From positions 391,606-455,605 of the forward strand of contig KL647319.1 in the NCBI GenBank assembly GCA_000727475.1: 64,000 nt of DNA. The letters are read 5' to 3'. A model generated the notes under the pieces. The model was not told where the DNA came from. It did no database searches and worked only from the letters and a program-made list of their open reading frames with translations. The DNA is from Sarcocystis neurona. Lineage: Eukaryota; Apicomplexa; Conoidasida; Eucoccidiorida; Sarcocystidae. Positions 29,936 through 40,413 of the stretch are shown in pieces. Position numbers and translations under genes: made by a program. Position 1 is the stretch's first letter; each line of letters opens with the position of its first letter.

Positions 29936-30547
29936 GGCAGCACAGCGTCACCTTGATACAAAGTGGGCCCAACGCATGTGCAACAAAAGCGCTGCTGCTT
30001 CACATGAAGGAAAAGTGGCAATGTAGATATCAATCCTGGGATATCTACTTCTGAGTCGAGCCTCTCACCATATTATATGTACCGATGTAATACTTGTAGA
30101 TATATGTTTTTCTTTGTAGGGTTGCACCCGTGATGCAGCGCTGTGTATACCCACCTCTACGATGGAAAGGAAGAGATTAATATCCACCGGAACAACAGCA
30201 GCAGCGCGGTGAGGACGAGAGAGTTGTTCAGCGCCAGCGGACCTTGCTGCTTCTCCTCTCTTTCCTCCTGCTGCATCTCTGACTGCTGCTGCTGCTCCGT
30301 CTTCTTCTCCTGCGTTGCTCCTGCAGCCAGGGACTACGAGAAAGCAGCAGCAGCGCGCTCGCTGACGCGCCGAAGTAGCAGAGCAGCAAGGGATTGGCTC
30401 CGACGTAAATGTAGCTGTAGCTTCTGTCGCAGTTACAGCAGCAGCAACGCACAACGCCCACAGCAGCAGAAAAGACAACGCTAGCCGCGCGCACAACGAC
30501 AGGAGGGGCAGCAAGCTCCAGCAGCAGCAGCAACGCAACAACAAAAA

Positions 30548-30847
30548 ATGGCCGCTGAAGCGGTGGAGAATGAAAGGAAGCGGAAGTGCACCGGCCGCAT
30601 AGCACTCGCACCATCAGCAGTACAAGGCAGCGGAGGGCAGCAGCAGAAGAGAAGAAGCAGCAGCAGCACACGAGTAGCAACGTCTCTGATGCAGCAGAAA
30701 CGCCAAGAGACTGCAGAAGCACTAGGAGGGACACCGGACAACAGCAGGAGGAAAACGAAAACAAGAAGAGGGCAAGAGGAAGGAGACGAAGAAGAGGAAG
30801 GCGGAAGCAGCTGCAGAAAAGCAGGGAGCTGCGTGGAGAATATTTAG
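30548..30847 (+). CDS. Small charged protein, 99 residues
   Basis: The ATG at 30548 sits in a strong eukaryotic start context (AAAAAATGGCC). The protein starts MAAEAVENERKRKCTGRIAL and has a basic Ser-rich patch (QQQKRRSSSSTRVATSLMQQ), then RRKTKTRRGQ. A short acidic run (EEGDEEEEGG) and SSCRKAGSCVENI precede the TAG. The alternation of basic and acidic patches is typical of nuclear or nucleic-acid-binding low-complexity proteins, but no domain is visible. A 317-codon Leu-rich frame on the other strand is rejected as its shadow. Confidence 0.55.
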   Translation: MAAEAVENERKRKCTGRIALAPSAVQGSGGQQQKRRSSSSTRVATSLMQQKRQETAEALGGTPDNSRRKTKTRRGQEEGDEEEEGGSSCRKAGSCVENI

Positions 30848-31194
30848 TAGCACCACACGCAAGTGCATTGCCGCAGCACAGAAGAGGTACCGCGAAGCAA
30901 CAGCGAGCAGCAGCAGACGCGGCAGGGAAAAGTAGCAGAGAGAGCAACAAGGAGTACTCTCTAAAAAGAAGAGAAGAAAACTGCTGCCGCGTCACATCGG
31001 CGGCAGCAAAGCGGCAGCAGAGCTCCACGCAGCAGCAGGGAGACAGCAGCAGCAGCCACCAGGGGGAGAGCCGGCGGCACAGAAGCAGCAGCAGAAGCGC
31101 AGCGGAACCAGCGGCAGCAGGAAAAAAAAGTCCCAGCAGCGGGTTCCTTAACAGCATTGCTGGCAGCAGAAGAGGTCTCACTCACGGCAGAAAT

Positions 31195-31410
31195 ACATAC
31201 TACCCACATATATATTATCCCTGAATATATATATATATTATACAATATACATGCAAATATGTTATCTATTATATATCGTTATATTATCCGTGTATATATA
31301 TATATGTGACTAGCTATGATACATATATATTATACTATATATTTCTATATGCTATAGGTACGTAGTAATGCTGTCCATACATATATATATATATATATAT
31401 ATATGAGTAG
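31195..31410. repeat. TA-rich microsatellite block
   Basis: (TA)n runs at 31221-31240, 31293-31305, 31318-31345 and 31378-31405. No gene is seen from here to about 31590. Confidence 0.8.
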
Positions 31411-31593
31411 CTATGTCAGGAAATCTCTACGTTATTACTGGTTTGGAGAAGGCCGAATAGGAGGCGCTAAGCATCTAGCAGTATAAAGAAGTGTAAGCGT
31501 CAGCAAAAAGGAAAGTGAGGAGCAGCAGCAGGTAGAACACCATCCAGAGAGACATCTATGTGTATATACACCGCCACAGAGGACTACATTCGA

Positions 31594-34500
31594 CTACGCT
31601 GTAGGGTAACAGAGAGAAAGGACTCGAGAGCAGCAACAGCAGGATAGAGTCGAAGCAACAGCAGCAGAGAGTCGCAGCAACAGCAGCAGAGAGTCGCAGC
31701 AACAGCAGCAGATAGTCGTAGCAAGAGCAGCAAAGCGTCGCAGCAGCAGCAGGAGAGAGTGGTGGCAACCGCAGCAGAGAGTCGCAGCAGCAGCAGGACA
31801 GAGAGTAGCAACAGCAGCACGAGAGAGTCGCAGCAGCAGCAACGCGTGCCAGCTGCTGCAGCACCCGTCGATGAACCAGCAATTCTTACGTCTGTCCCGG
31901 GTGGCTGCAACGAGCTGCATGTGCACAGACTGCTGCTGCACCAATTTTCCGTCTTGGGTCCGCTGCTCGCCTTCTTCAGTGCGGCTGCTTTTTTTCCTTT
32001 TCATCGAGTGTATGTACACCACATACAAGAAGCTGTACAGCCGGCGGCTTGTCGTAAGCTCGTCTCTGCTGTTTTCTGCAGCAGCTCTTCCTCCTCTCCC
32101 AGCAAGACTTCTTCTTCTTTCATCCTCGCAGAAGACGGAAGATGAAGAAAAAGAAAATGGAACAGCAGGGGCGGTGCAACTCACTGCAGTTCTACTGCTG
32201 CTGTTGCTACCGCGCAGTTGCTCTCCTTCTCTTGCCGCAGTTGCTGCTGCCAGGCGCTCCCTTCCTGACGTACACGCGTGCCGTTGCTGCTGCACCTGCT
32301 GATGCTGCGGTTGCTGTCTCCCGCAGGGCACGTTCTGCTGTCCGTGCTGCTGTTGTTGCTGTCGCTCACGCTGCAGCCCTAGCTGTCCTTCCTTCTGCTG
32401 CAGCTGCTGCTGCGGTTGCCAGGGCGGGCTTTGCTGCAGCCAGTGATGACGCTGATAATAGTAGCTCCCGTGCTGCGGATGTTCAGGGTGCACCTGCCAC
32501 TGCTGTTGCTGCTGCTTCGGTTGCTCGAGCGGCTGCTGCTGCTGCTGCTGTTCGCGCCGCTGCTGCGGCATCACTCGACAGCACTGGATGTGGGATGCAG
32601 CAGCAGCCGGGCCACAGGGCGCAGCAGCAGCAGCCGCACCAGCTGTTGCAGCAGCAGGAGGAGAAGCTGCTGCAGCAGGACAGAGAAAAGCAACGCCCTC
32701 CGGGGACCGGTGAGCAGCTCCCGCGTGTTCTGTTGCCTCAGCAGGGCGATCAGCAGCAGCCGCAGGGTGGAGAGGAGCAACGTAGTGCACAGCAACAGCA
32801 GGGGGAAGAACCGCAGCAGCTGCGACAGCAGCACCAGCAGCATCGTGGGAAGACAGAGGAAAAGCTCTCAGAACTGCAGGGGTAGAAGCACCAGACGACG
32901 GGCTTGCTGAGCTGGAGTGCAGAGGCACCAGCAGCGTCTGCGGCTCCTCTGCATGCGGCTCCTTTATTTGCTCTATCTGACGCCGCTGGTCTATCTCTTG
33001 CTGTTCCTCCCTCTGCTGCTGCATGTGGGGTTCTTGTTGCCGTCTTTGACGGTGCCTCTCCTCGTGCTGCTGGTCGGCGGACAGGGCTGCGGTGGTCGAC
33101 GCGGAGGGGCGTACGTACACCGGAGCCCGTAGAAAGTAAGGAGAGGAAGAAGTAGAGGACAGCGAGTCTGCTGCTGTTGCCTGAGAGACAGCAGCAGCAG
33201 AAACAGAAGAACACGTTGCCCACTCCCGCCCAAGCAGCTCTCCTTGATAAGCCGTGGCTCTCGTGAGTGCCGCTATCGTTACTGCGTCCGTTGCTGTTGC
33301 TGCTTCTGGATCGGTTGCTGCTGTTCCTGCTCCTGTTCCTGCATCTGTTGCTGCTGTTGCCGCGGCCTCACTTGTTTCCACGTGCGAAGCTGCTGCCTGA
33401 TAAGAAGCTGGCTCTGCGGCCGGGACTTCTGAGTAAAAGTGAAAGACTGGTGCACCTGCTGCTGCTGGATAATACGACGTTCTGCTCGCTGCTGCTGCTG
33501 CACGATCTGCATGTGGTGCTGCGGCTCCAGCAGCTGGAGCGGCTTGCTGCTGCTGTTGCAGGTGAACGCGAGTGTGGGCGTGAAAAATATCGACACTTTT
33601 CTGCAACGCAGGCGACTCAGGCGCGGCTGCAGGGAGAAAACTACCACAAGATGTAGCAGCAGCAGAAGAAGAAAGGGAAGAAGACGCAAAGCCAGATATC
33701 CAGGCAGTACCAGGACCGGCAGATGCAGTATACCGAGGAGCTACAGGAGAACGAGAAGAAGAAGCAGCAGCAGAAACATGCGGAGGGGGGACAGTAGCAT
33801 CTGGACGAGAGGATGGAGCAGCAAGAGGAGGAGGAGAAGCACGACGAGAAGAAGCAGCATCAGGGAATGCGGCACCTGCAGCAGCTGCTACCGAACAACG
33901 AACTTCAGGAGGGGACAAAGCAGCACAGGCGGGAAGCGCAGCAGATTTGTGGTAGAGAAAAACAGGAGGGGCACGCGATGCGTTCACGAGGGAGGACGCC
34001 GAGAGATTGACCGGGAGGTGGTCTTCGTCGTCCGAGGATTTGCTGCTGCATGCGGCGTAGCGCGACTGTTGCTGGTGTGGCTGCTCCGCCGACTCTCTCG
34101 TCAACAGCATCAACGACGGTGTACTGGACTGATAAGAAACAGACGCATGCAGCTGTCTCTTCTTCTTTCTCTCTTCATCTCTGTGTGACGTCCTTGTGCG
34201 GTGGCTGATTTTGTTTCTCTGTTCCTTCTTCCTTCCCTGGTGGTGGTTGCTGCTGCGGTTTCTGTGGGGTTTTGCCCCCCGCCGACTCCTTCTGCTACTG
34301 ACGCTGCTGCTAGGAGTGGTGCTACCGTGCGAGCTGCTGCTACTACTGCGAGCCCGGGACTCTCTGCGCAGCTTGCGGCTCGAACCGCAGCTGCTTTGCT
34401 TCCCGCACATCTCCATCATTATCGTGCTGCTGCTGTGCGGGTCGTCATTCCCCCTGGTGCGCCCCCTGCTGCTGCTGTGTTGGCGGATGACGCAGGCGAC

Positions 34501-34695
34501 GCCCGTGCTGCTGTGTGGGCTGCTGTACGCAAAACCGCTCCTGCTTTTGCTGCTCCGGTGGTGTGGGGTGCCTCGAACGCCTGCGTACCCCTCCTGGGCT
34601 GCTGTGCCGGAGAGAACGTAACGGGGGGCTGGGGGCGGCAGCTCGGCACCAGCAGCTGCTGCCTCAGCAGCAGCAGCGTCGGCTAGAGGATTCAT
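31594..34695 (-). CDS. HAAR protein with Ser-, Ala- and Gln-rich blocks
   Basis: A true ATG at 34695 gives a 1033-residue open frame. It starts MNPLADAAAAEAAAAGAELP, followed by unique sequence (YVLSGTAAQEGYAGVRGTPH), a Ser/Arg-rich basic region, a Ser/Ala/Pro region and an Ala block with unique patches. A Gln/Glu/Arg coil lies at about residues 535-580 (EEQQEIDQRRQIEQIKEPHA), then a second Gln block. The final part runs through a 22-bp tandem array. A strong donor (GAC/GTAAGA) at 31889-31888 leaves phase 1 and would place the array in an intron, so the true coding exon likely ends at 31890. No family recognised. Confidence 0.6.
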   Translation of the reverse strand: MNPLADAAAAEAAAAGAELPPPAPRYVLSGTAAQEGYAGVRGTPHHRSSKSRSGFAYSSPHSSTGVACVIRQHSSSRGRTRGNDDPHSSSTIMMEMCGKQSSCGSSRKLRRESRARSSSSSSHGSTTPSSSVSSRRSRRGAKPHRNRSSNHHQGRKKEQRNKISHRTRTSHRDEERKKKRQLHASVSYQSSTPSLMLLTRESAEQPHQQQSRYAACSSKSSDDEDHLPVNLSASSLVNASRAPPVFLYHKSAALPACAALSPPEVRCSVAAAAGAAFPDAASSRRASPPPLAAPSSRPDATVPPPHVSAAASSSRSPVAPRYTASAGPGTAWISGFASSSLSSSAAATSCGSFLPAAAPESPALQKSVDIFHAHTRVHLQQQQQAAPAAGAAAPHADRAAAAASRTSYYPAAAGAPVFHFYSEVPAAEPASYQAAASHVETSEAAATAATDAGTGAGTAATDPEAATATDAVTIAALTRATAYQGELLGREWATCSSVSAAAVSQATAADSLSSTSSSPYFLRAPVYVRPSASTTAALSADQQHEERHRQRRQQEPHMQQQREEQQEIDQRRQIEQIKEPHAEEPQTLLVPLHSSSASPSSGASTPAVLRAFPLSSHDAAGAAVAAAAVLPPAVAVHYVAPLHPAAAADRPAEATEHAGAAHRSPEGVAFLCPAAAASPPAAATAGAAAAAAPCGPAAAASHIQCCRVMPQQRREQQQQQQPLEQPKQQQQQWQVHPEHPQHGSYYYQRHHWLQQSPPWQPQQQLQQKEGQLGLQRERQQQQQHGQQNVPCGRQQPQHQQVQQQRHACTSGRERLAAATAAREGEQLRGSNSSSRTAVSCTAPAVPFSFSSSSVFCEDERRRSLAGRGGRAAAENSRDELTTSRRLYSFLYVVYIHSMKRKKSSRTEEGEQRTQDGKLVQQQSVHMQLVAATRDRRKNCWFIDGCCSSWHALLLLRLSRAAVATLCPAAAATLCCGCHHSLLLLLRRFAALATTICCCCCDSLLLLLRLSAAVASTLSCCCCSRVLSLCYPTA
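31636..31840. repeat. 22-bp tandem repeat, about nine copies
   Basis: Unit CAGCAACAGCAGCAGAGAGT plus CG. The GAGTCG phrase recurs at 31647, 31669, 31691, 31713, 31735, 31757, 31779, 31803 and 31825, almost always 22 bp apart. It is behind the predicted donor of the minus-strand gene. Confidence 0.9.
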
Positions 34696-35126
34696 GGCTG
34701 CTACTGCTGCCGCTGCAGCAGCTTTTACACTGGTGGCAATGGCAGGGGCAGGAAAGAAGGGAGTCCCAGCAGAAGCGGCAGGACAATAGCAACACCTGCA
34801 ACAGCGGCAGGGCTACGTTAGCGGGGTTCAGAGCAGCAGCAACACGGAAGGAAGATTGAACAGCACGTGCAGCAGCACTCCGGGCTTGGGTAAGCCGGGT
34901 GGAGGATCAGGAGGAGAAGCACAAGGCAAGCACGGGGTGTGCTGCGGTGATATTTGCGTCGTCGCCTGCGTCGGCCTGCTGTGCAGATGCAGCATGAAAA
35001 GATATCGACTACGCGAAGAAGCTGCTGTTTGCTGTTGCTGCTTGCTGGTTCGGTGGAAAGCTTGCAGCAGTGACGCAGTGTTTCTGCATTGGCGGGAAGC
35101 TGTGAATATTGTGTACTCTCTTTACG
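34696..35126. promoter_or_regulatory. Intergenic region between two divergent starts
   Basis: About 430 bases separate the minus-strand ATG at 34695 from the plus-strand ATG at 35127. It could hold a shared bidirectional promoter. No specific motif was identified; CAG tracts near 34700-34740 may be 5' untranslated sequence. Confidence 0.3.
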
Positions 35127-35342
35127 ATGCGGCCACGACTGCTGCTGCTGCTTGTCCTGCTGCTGCTTCTGCTGCTGTTCGCGTTCGTGTGCCAGTTTTC
35201 TGCTGATGTTTCTGCTGCTGCCGGGGGTTCTATCGTCTCTACTGCTGCTCCAGCTGCTTCAGCTGCTTCCTTTAGGAAAACACGTGTGCTGCAGCTCGTG
35301 GTGCCCCGTTTTTCTGCCCCCGCAGCAGCTTCTGCCCGTTAA
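35127..35342 (+). CDS. Small predicted secretory protein
   Basis: The ATG at 35127 opens a 71-residue frame with a classical signal sequence: MRPR, then a 17-residue hydrophobic core (LLLLLVLLLLLLLFAFV) and CQFSADVSA with a likely cleavage site before the following Ala. The mature part is about 40 residues (Ser/Ala-rich, then FRKTRVLQLVVPRFSAPAAA). CTG runs contribute to the Leu core, but codons are mixed (CTG, CTT, TTC, GTC). It may be a complete small secreted protein or a first exon. It diverges from the 31594-34695 gene. Confidence 0.45.
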   Translation: MRPRLLLLLVLLLLLLLFAFVCQFSADVSAAAGGSIVSTAAPAASAASFRKTRVLQLVVPRFSAPAAASAR

Positions 35343-35889
35343 CGTACAAGAACAACAACAACTGGTGCTTTCGCAGCTATTGCTACTGCTGGTACAGCAG
35401 AAATACAACACATGTTGCCTGAGGTCGGCACATTGAGTGAGGGCCCTGCAGGTGTAGCTGAGCAATCCTTGTTCTTCCGTCTAACGTTGCCCGGGAGCTG
35501 CTGCTGCTGTTGTTGACAAGTCAGTCGTTGCGCGCTTGGTAGGGCGACGGCAAACACGGCTGCTACCGTTGCGATGCATGTAAGCAACGGGAAAGGCGGT
35601 GGCTGCAACTACAGCAGGTGCAGAGCAGCTGCAAACTTTGTCGGGCAGTCTGAATAAATACACCGTTGCTGCTGCTGCGCGTAGTACTCTTCTTGCTGCC
35701 GCTGTCCTGGGTTGCTGTTGTGTATTGCTCCTGTCTGCGAAGTCTGCTGCTGAGATGGAGCAGCAGCAGGCAACGTTTTCCCCTCTGCGTTTCTGTCGCT
35801 ATTACTTCTGCTGGTGTTCCTCTGGTGTGTGAGAGAAATGTCACAGCGATTTGTATGGCTGCTGCTGCTGCTGTCGTACCTGTTGCTGC

Positions 35890-36105
35890 ATGGGGAAGAG
35901 GTTAAACAGCGTCTGTTTACTGAATATCGATGAGCGGAGTTCTGTGTCCACATATCAGGATAGAGAGACGTGGAAGAGAAAAGTGTTCACGGAAGTGAGT
36001 ATGTGCACACCTGGAGGGAAACAGAGTGACACAGCTATAAACGGGAAAACGGCGGAAGACGAATTGAAGGAGTTGTGGAGAGGTATACAAATACGTTGGT
36101 ACTGA
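35890..36105 (+). CDS. Unrecognised 71-residue protein or terminal exon
   Basis: The ATG at 35890 gives MGKRLNSVCLLNIDERSSVS and then STYQDRETWKRKVFTEVSMC. It ends with a charged part (GKTAEDELKELWRGIQIRWY) before the stop. Composition is mixed and hydrophilic with no repeat bias. An antisense frame (35917-36162) lacks comparable features. Upstream GTTAAACAG might also act as an acceptor, which would make this a last exon. Function unknown. Confidence 0.4.
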   Translation: MGKRLNSVCLLNIDERSSVSTYQDRETWKRKVFTEVSMCTPGGKQSDTAINGKTAEDELKELWRGIQIRWY

Positions 36106-36109
36106 GGCG

Positions 36110-37256
36110 CACGTGGACGGATAGACAGTCACTAGGCAGAGAGGTAGCTTTATAGACGTCACTCACTCGAGAGCGAATCGAAGAGGAGGATAAACTCGTA
36201 GAGAACTGGACGGTACACAGACAAGGGGCAATGGCTAATTAGCCATTGTAAAAGCTCCCCATTAGATATTAAATCAACAGAGCCATTACACGGATAGATA
36301 GATATACACAAGGGTAGCCAGATAAATAGATACACATGGTACGAGAAAGCGAAGGATGTACTGAACAGCTGATGTACGAGCAGCAGGTGGGCGACGGGAG
36401 AGACGGCAACATCTGAGAGCAGCAAGGACAGCATAACCATCAACACCAGACGGCAAAGCAAATACAGCAATGCAACAGCAGGAGTTGCTGCGCAGGGAAA
36501 ACCTGCAGGACTCTCCACTCTAGCCACAGCAGTACTGCGCTGCGATGGCCGCGCAGTCGCGCGCGCAGCAGCAACTCAAACACACCAAACACACCCTCGC
36601 CGCCGCAGTACAGCACGCGGCAGCGGCCGTGTAACAGATACCGGCCGCGCGTACACGACGGTCAGGTAGTACATGGCCGCGACGGAAAAGTATAGCACGA
36701 CACGTAGCAATAGGAGCAGTGGGAATAAGGACGGGTTCCGGCAACTGGACTTGAGCAGCAGGAACAGCGGCAGAGCAAGCCAAGGCGGAGGGGGCCGGAA
36801 AAGGCTCTACGGGTGTCTTGAGCTTGTGTGCGGGTGGCGGATCGCCCGCTAGAGGAGCGGCGAGCGATGGCAGCTGGTGTTGTCTGCAGAGCGCGGTGTG
36901 CTATACGTTTATAGGTGTTCATAACAGATGCAACACTGAAGAACATCAGGAATAGACGTTAGGGGAGGTGTCGGCAACTGCGGCTTGGTGTCCTAATTTT
37001 CGTCTGCATAAAGAAACAGACATACTGCTAAGTAGATTCCATACATGCATCTTGCGTAATTAAGCAGTTCCATTTTTTACATGTTCGCACCGTTGCATAC
37101 ATATATATATATATACACGTGTGTGTAGTGGTGAAAAGACGAGTCGTAGTGTGGTATGGTATACACGGAATGCGCAACCACGGCAGCAGCAGCGACTGGC
37201 AGAAGTGGGTTGTCGTATACGGTACTCGTGCGCAACACCTTATATCTCTCTTTGCA
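36110..37256. other. Mostly unique sequence, no convincing gene
   Basis: CAG content drops here. Minus-strand frames at 36159-36527 and 36662-36946 are short and unremarkable. A short (TA)n lies at about 37100-37116. Confidence 0.3.
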
Positions 37257-37484
37257 ATGGTGGCGACAGAGAAAGCACCGAAAGGACTCCTCGTTACGCA
37301 GGGAGAAATCGGAAATTCCTCTTGGTGCGCCTTCCAGGGAGGCTACGCCAGGGGCGGCGCCGTCGTAGCGGAGCGAAAGACGGCGTCAAGAAGTCTTCTT
37401 GAGGTGTACCTACACCCGGATTTCGCGCTATGCGGAGTGAGAGGCATGGAAGCGGGACCTAGAAGATGGATATTTCAGTCGTAA
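37257..37484 (+). CDS. Possible 75-residue protein
   Basis: The ATG at 37257 (GCAATGG context) reads MVATEKAPKGLLVTQGEIGN, then WCAFQGGYARGGAVVAERKT, and ends MEAGPRRWIFQS. The composition is mixed, in unique sequence. The frame is open further upstream to 37119 without an ATG. Alone it is weak evidence for a gene. Confidence 0.3.
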   Translation: MVATEKAPKGLLVTQGEIGNSSWCAFQGGYARGGAVVAERKTASRSLLEVYLHPDFALCGVRGMEAGPRRWIFQS

Positions 37485-37841
37485 GAAAGCAGACACAGTC
37501 CAGCCAAAGCGTGCTCAGCAGCCCGAAGCGCAGGAAAAGATGCGCGGTAAAGAAGAGTATTTCATCGGTAAGAAAGGCAAATGAAGTTCAGCCAAGGACT
37601 GAACAGCAACGTGGAGTGGAAGAAATGAGGCGTGTCTAGGGACGCAGTTCAGCGAATGTTTGCTCAGCGGCACGGAGTACAGGGAAGGGTGTGCGACTAG
37701 GAAGCTGGGTATTCTAAGGAGTAAGGTAGGCAAATGCAATAGAGGTAAGACTGGCTCGACAGGCTACACAAAAAAGATACGCACGTGGTGCACACTTGGC
37801 AATACTTTATAAGGGACTAGAGAGAGTTGCAGCCGACAGCG

Positions 37842-38129
37842 GACAGCAGCGCAACTGTTGCAGGAACGCGGGGAAAAAGAAAAGACGCAGACGCAGTGCT
37901 TCAGCAGCAGCAAGAACAGTAGCAGCTGCAGCTACAAGAGCGGCAGCGGCAACGGCTAAAACAGCAGCATTGGCAGCAGGAGCAACAACGCATGGAAAAC
38001 AACAGCAGCCAACGCGTGGGAGCCTTCAATTCAGAATGGCATGGCGCACAATGGGGGGGCGTAGCACATTCGCCTCCTCAGGGAAAGAAGCAGTCAGATA
38101 AGCGTCGTCGCATCTGCTGCTGCTGTTTC
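37842..38129 (+). pseudogene. Gln-rich coding-like frame broken by one TAG
   Basis: One frame reads KRKDADAVLQQQQEQ, then TAG at 37920-37922, then QLQLQERQRQRLKQQHWQQE. It continues in unique sequence (VGAFNSEWHGAQWGGVAHSP, then PQGKKQSDKRRR). Codon mixture and the unique tail look coding on both sides of the stop. A single C to T change in CAG would explain the TAG. A neighbouring uninterrupted Ala/Arg frame (37796-38101, no ATG) is the alternative, as is an intron across the stop. Confidence 0.3.
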
Positions 38130-38572
38130 CGCGTGCTGCTCCGGCTGCTGCTGTTGTGTTGCCTTTGCTGCCACAGCGGCTGCTGCTGGTGTTTGCCATC
38201 TCTACGTCTGTTGCTGCTATGATGGGGCATTATGTGCTGTAGCTGTTGTTCCACGCCGCTGCTGTTGCTGTTGTGCTAGTGTTGCGACGTGTAGCTTCTG
38301 GTAAATAGTACACCCAAATAAGCCGAATCCTCCAGCAGTTGCTAGAGCTGCAGGAGCATCCTTAACCGTGCTCTGGTCCAACAGGGCAGCTCCCTTTCCT
38401 CTGTTCATTGGCGCCGAGTGGCTTCCGTACATTGTAACAGACTTGGTACAGTAAGTGGTGTTGATGGTGATACGTTAGTGTTGCTGCCCCTGTACTCATG
38501 CGGCGGCTTCGCTGCCAGTGCTGGTGATTAAAGCGAATGAACGATGGGATGCTTGCCCTGCCTGCTGCTGCC

Positions 38573-38797
38573 CTAACCAGAAACGGTGTGGCTGTTCTGT
38601 TCTCTTGTGCAGCTGGTGCTAAACATAACATAACAGGTGAAGTGTACAACTGTTCCGTAAAGTGGTTGTCGCATGTTTTGCGTGCGCACTGTGCACACAC
38701 CAGGTAGTGCATATACCTTTTCCACGGAATATCTGTCGCTATCTTTCCCAGAAATCGTAGCAAAAATTACCCGTATACCTATACGTGTCACACGCAA
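38573..38797 (-). CDS. Minus-strand frame in the island
   Basis: The frame has 74 codons of mixed composition, including RVTRIGIRVIFATISGKDSD and RYSVEKVYALPGVCTVRTQN, ending NSHTVSG. It lacks a clear ATG. It is possibly a fragment of the same decayed or spliced gene as the entries at 39142-40413. Weak. Confidence 0.25.
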   Translation of the reverse strand: MRVTRIGIRVIFATISGKDSDRYSVEKVYALPGVCTVRTQNMRQPLYGTVVHFTCYVMFSTSCTREQNSHTVSG

Positions 38798-39141
38798 AAT
38801 GGGTGCAAGAGATTACAAGTAAGCTACAGGGGGCTAACCAACGAGGCACCATGGACCTGTGAACTCTTAAGAAGAGTCTCGTATTAATCAGCCCACGAAC
38901 TAAAGAGTTGCACGCAGGGTCACACGTCGTGGAGATTTAGAGAAATGATCAGAGGCGGCTACACGTCTTTTCCCCATTTCAACTGCCGAACAAAGTTTTC
39001 GTCGGTTTACTTACTTATACCTACCCGCCTCTACACGTTGCAGTCTCACCATTCGGGAAAATTTCCGCTGTGGTCCCCGCCAGGTGACACTCAGTACAGG
39101 CACACGAGTGGACGCACAATAGGTTCCCACCGAAGGTAGCT

Positions 39142-39432
39142 TCAGCAGTCTTCCATCCTGCCAGTACAGCTCCTGTGATATGTCTTCACTATGTGTGTCC
39201 CACGGCGTCCTGTAAACGGAACTAGAATGTGTGATCTACGCAAAGGCAGAGCCACCCTGCTAGTGGCTTGTGTTTCAATTCTTTTCATTGATAGCGTAGT
39301 GCACTCGTGAATACGTGAAATCTCCTTTCTCGCCAGTGTAATGTCCGTCACGATGCACCAGTCTACCAATATGTAGCCGGCAACAGAATCAAGACGAAAA
39401 AACAATCCTGTTGCAAACCACAGTTTACTTGT
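39142..39432 (-). CDS. Minus-strand frame in the island
   Basis: The frame is open from about 39432 and reads LLLNTSKLWFATGLFFRLDS, then VAGYILVDWCIVTDITLARK, down to a stop at 39142. It has no ATG at its upstream end. It directly follows the 39435-39860 frame in another register, suggesting a frameshift or an intron between them. No motif recognised. Confidence 0.3.
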   Translation of the reverse strand, partial: TSKLWFATGLFFRLDSVAGYILVDWCIVTDITLARKEISRIHECTTLSMKRIETQATSRVALPLRRSHILVPFTGRRGTHIVKTYHRSCTGRMEDC

Positions 39433-39434
39433 GT

Positions 39435-39860
39435 TTAGCAGTAGACGACACGGTGCATTGGCGCGATCCTCCGCGCTGTGTGAAGAATAGTTTGATTATT
39501 AAAGCTTGACATTAATTTTCGTTCGTCTCTTAGCAGACGATGGGTCCAGACCGTGCCGAACTTAGTCAACGAAGTGCTTTGCCCATCTACCAGCCATATT
39601 AAGCCGCCTCTTCTCAAAATAGAGCTATTCTCTTTTGCAAAAGTATGGAAGTGTAAGGTATACACAAGTGTGCCGACCGGGACAATTTCCGAACGTGAGG
39701 CTTGACGTCGGTGCTGCAACTCAGATTTGTGCCAAATTACCATATTGGTAACTCGCGCAGGTTTTTTCCTGCTCGTGGTGAACGTACGTTTTGTGCTCCA
39801 GTGGAGTTGCCCCACGGTAATACTCCCTGCGAACTGGTCGAACTTCTCTTTTCGTAGCAT
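39435..39860 (-). CDS. Unrecognised 141-residue frame in the island
   Basis: A true ATG at 39860 gives 141 residues: MLRKEKFDQFAGSITVGQLH, then basic sequence (TSRKKPARVTNMVIWHKSEL) and a hydrophobic/charged middle (VPVGTLVYTLHFHTFAKENS). It ends RIAPMHRVVYC. It is the longest ATG frame of this island and shows no repeat bias. A mobile-element origin was considered but no diagnostic residues were found. Confidence 0.4.
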   Translation of the reverse strand: MLRKEKFDQFAGSITVGQLHWSTKRTFTTSRKKPARVTNMVIWHKSELQHRRQASRSEIVPVGTLVYTLHFHTFAKENSSILRRGGLIWLVDGQSTSLTKFGTVWTHRLLRDERKLMSSFNNQTILHTARRIAPMHRVVYC

Positions 39861-40080
39861 ATATAAGCGAAAGCATCACATTTGGAAACGGCGTGCTACG
39901 ACGTGAAATGCTGTTGGTTTACCCCGACCGCTCGTATTGCTTACAGAGCGTGTTCCTCTGCTGTTGCTGTTGCTCCTGGTGCTGCTGCTTGCAACGCGCA
40001 TTCCTCACAGCACCTTTCCAGTGAATTCCTTCTCTCAAACCTTGGGCTACCGAAACGTGTACAGAGGCTAATATTTCTGT

Positions 40081-40413
40081 TTAAGGCTCGTCATTTCGGG
40101 GACCAAAATGCGCACACACGTACAAGGGGGTGTTCCTCTCTGCTCCGCCATAGGTCTCAGTGGGGAGGAACCCCAGCCACGGCACACCGCACACGACCGG
40201 CGTTATGAATAGTCGCCAGGAAACGTCAAGCGTGCAGCCGTCCCAGTTCAGATAACGCACTTTTCTACATCGAATTGCCCACTGCAAGTCGCCAGAGGAA
40301 CGCGTTAACTGAAAAAATTTTACGTCGCCCACAGCCGTCTCCACTACAAAATAGAGAGTGGTTTCCGTTTCCCGTGTGCGAATGCGATTAATATGTCGAG
40401 GAGCTTTTTAATC
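40081..40413 (-). CDS. Minus-strand frame in the island
   Basis: The frame is open without an ATG from about 40413 and reads HINRIRTRETETTLYFVVET, then AVGDVKFFQLTRSSGDLQWA and IRCRKVRYLNWDGCTLDVSW, with a stop at 40081. It is clearly protein-like but unidentified. Its register differs from the 39435-39860 frame, again suggesting decay or splicing. Confidence 0.3.

Noticed and set aside
30228..31181. 317-codon minus-strand Leu/Cys/Ser frame
   Set aside because: It is the shadow of the plus-strand CAG-rich region holding the well-started 99-residue gene at 30548.
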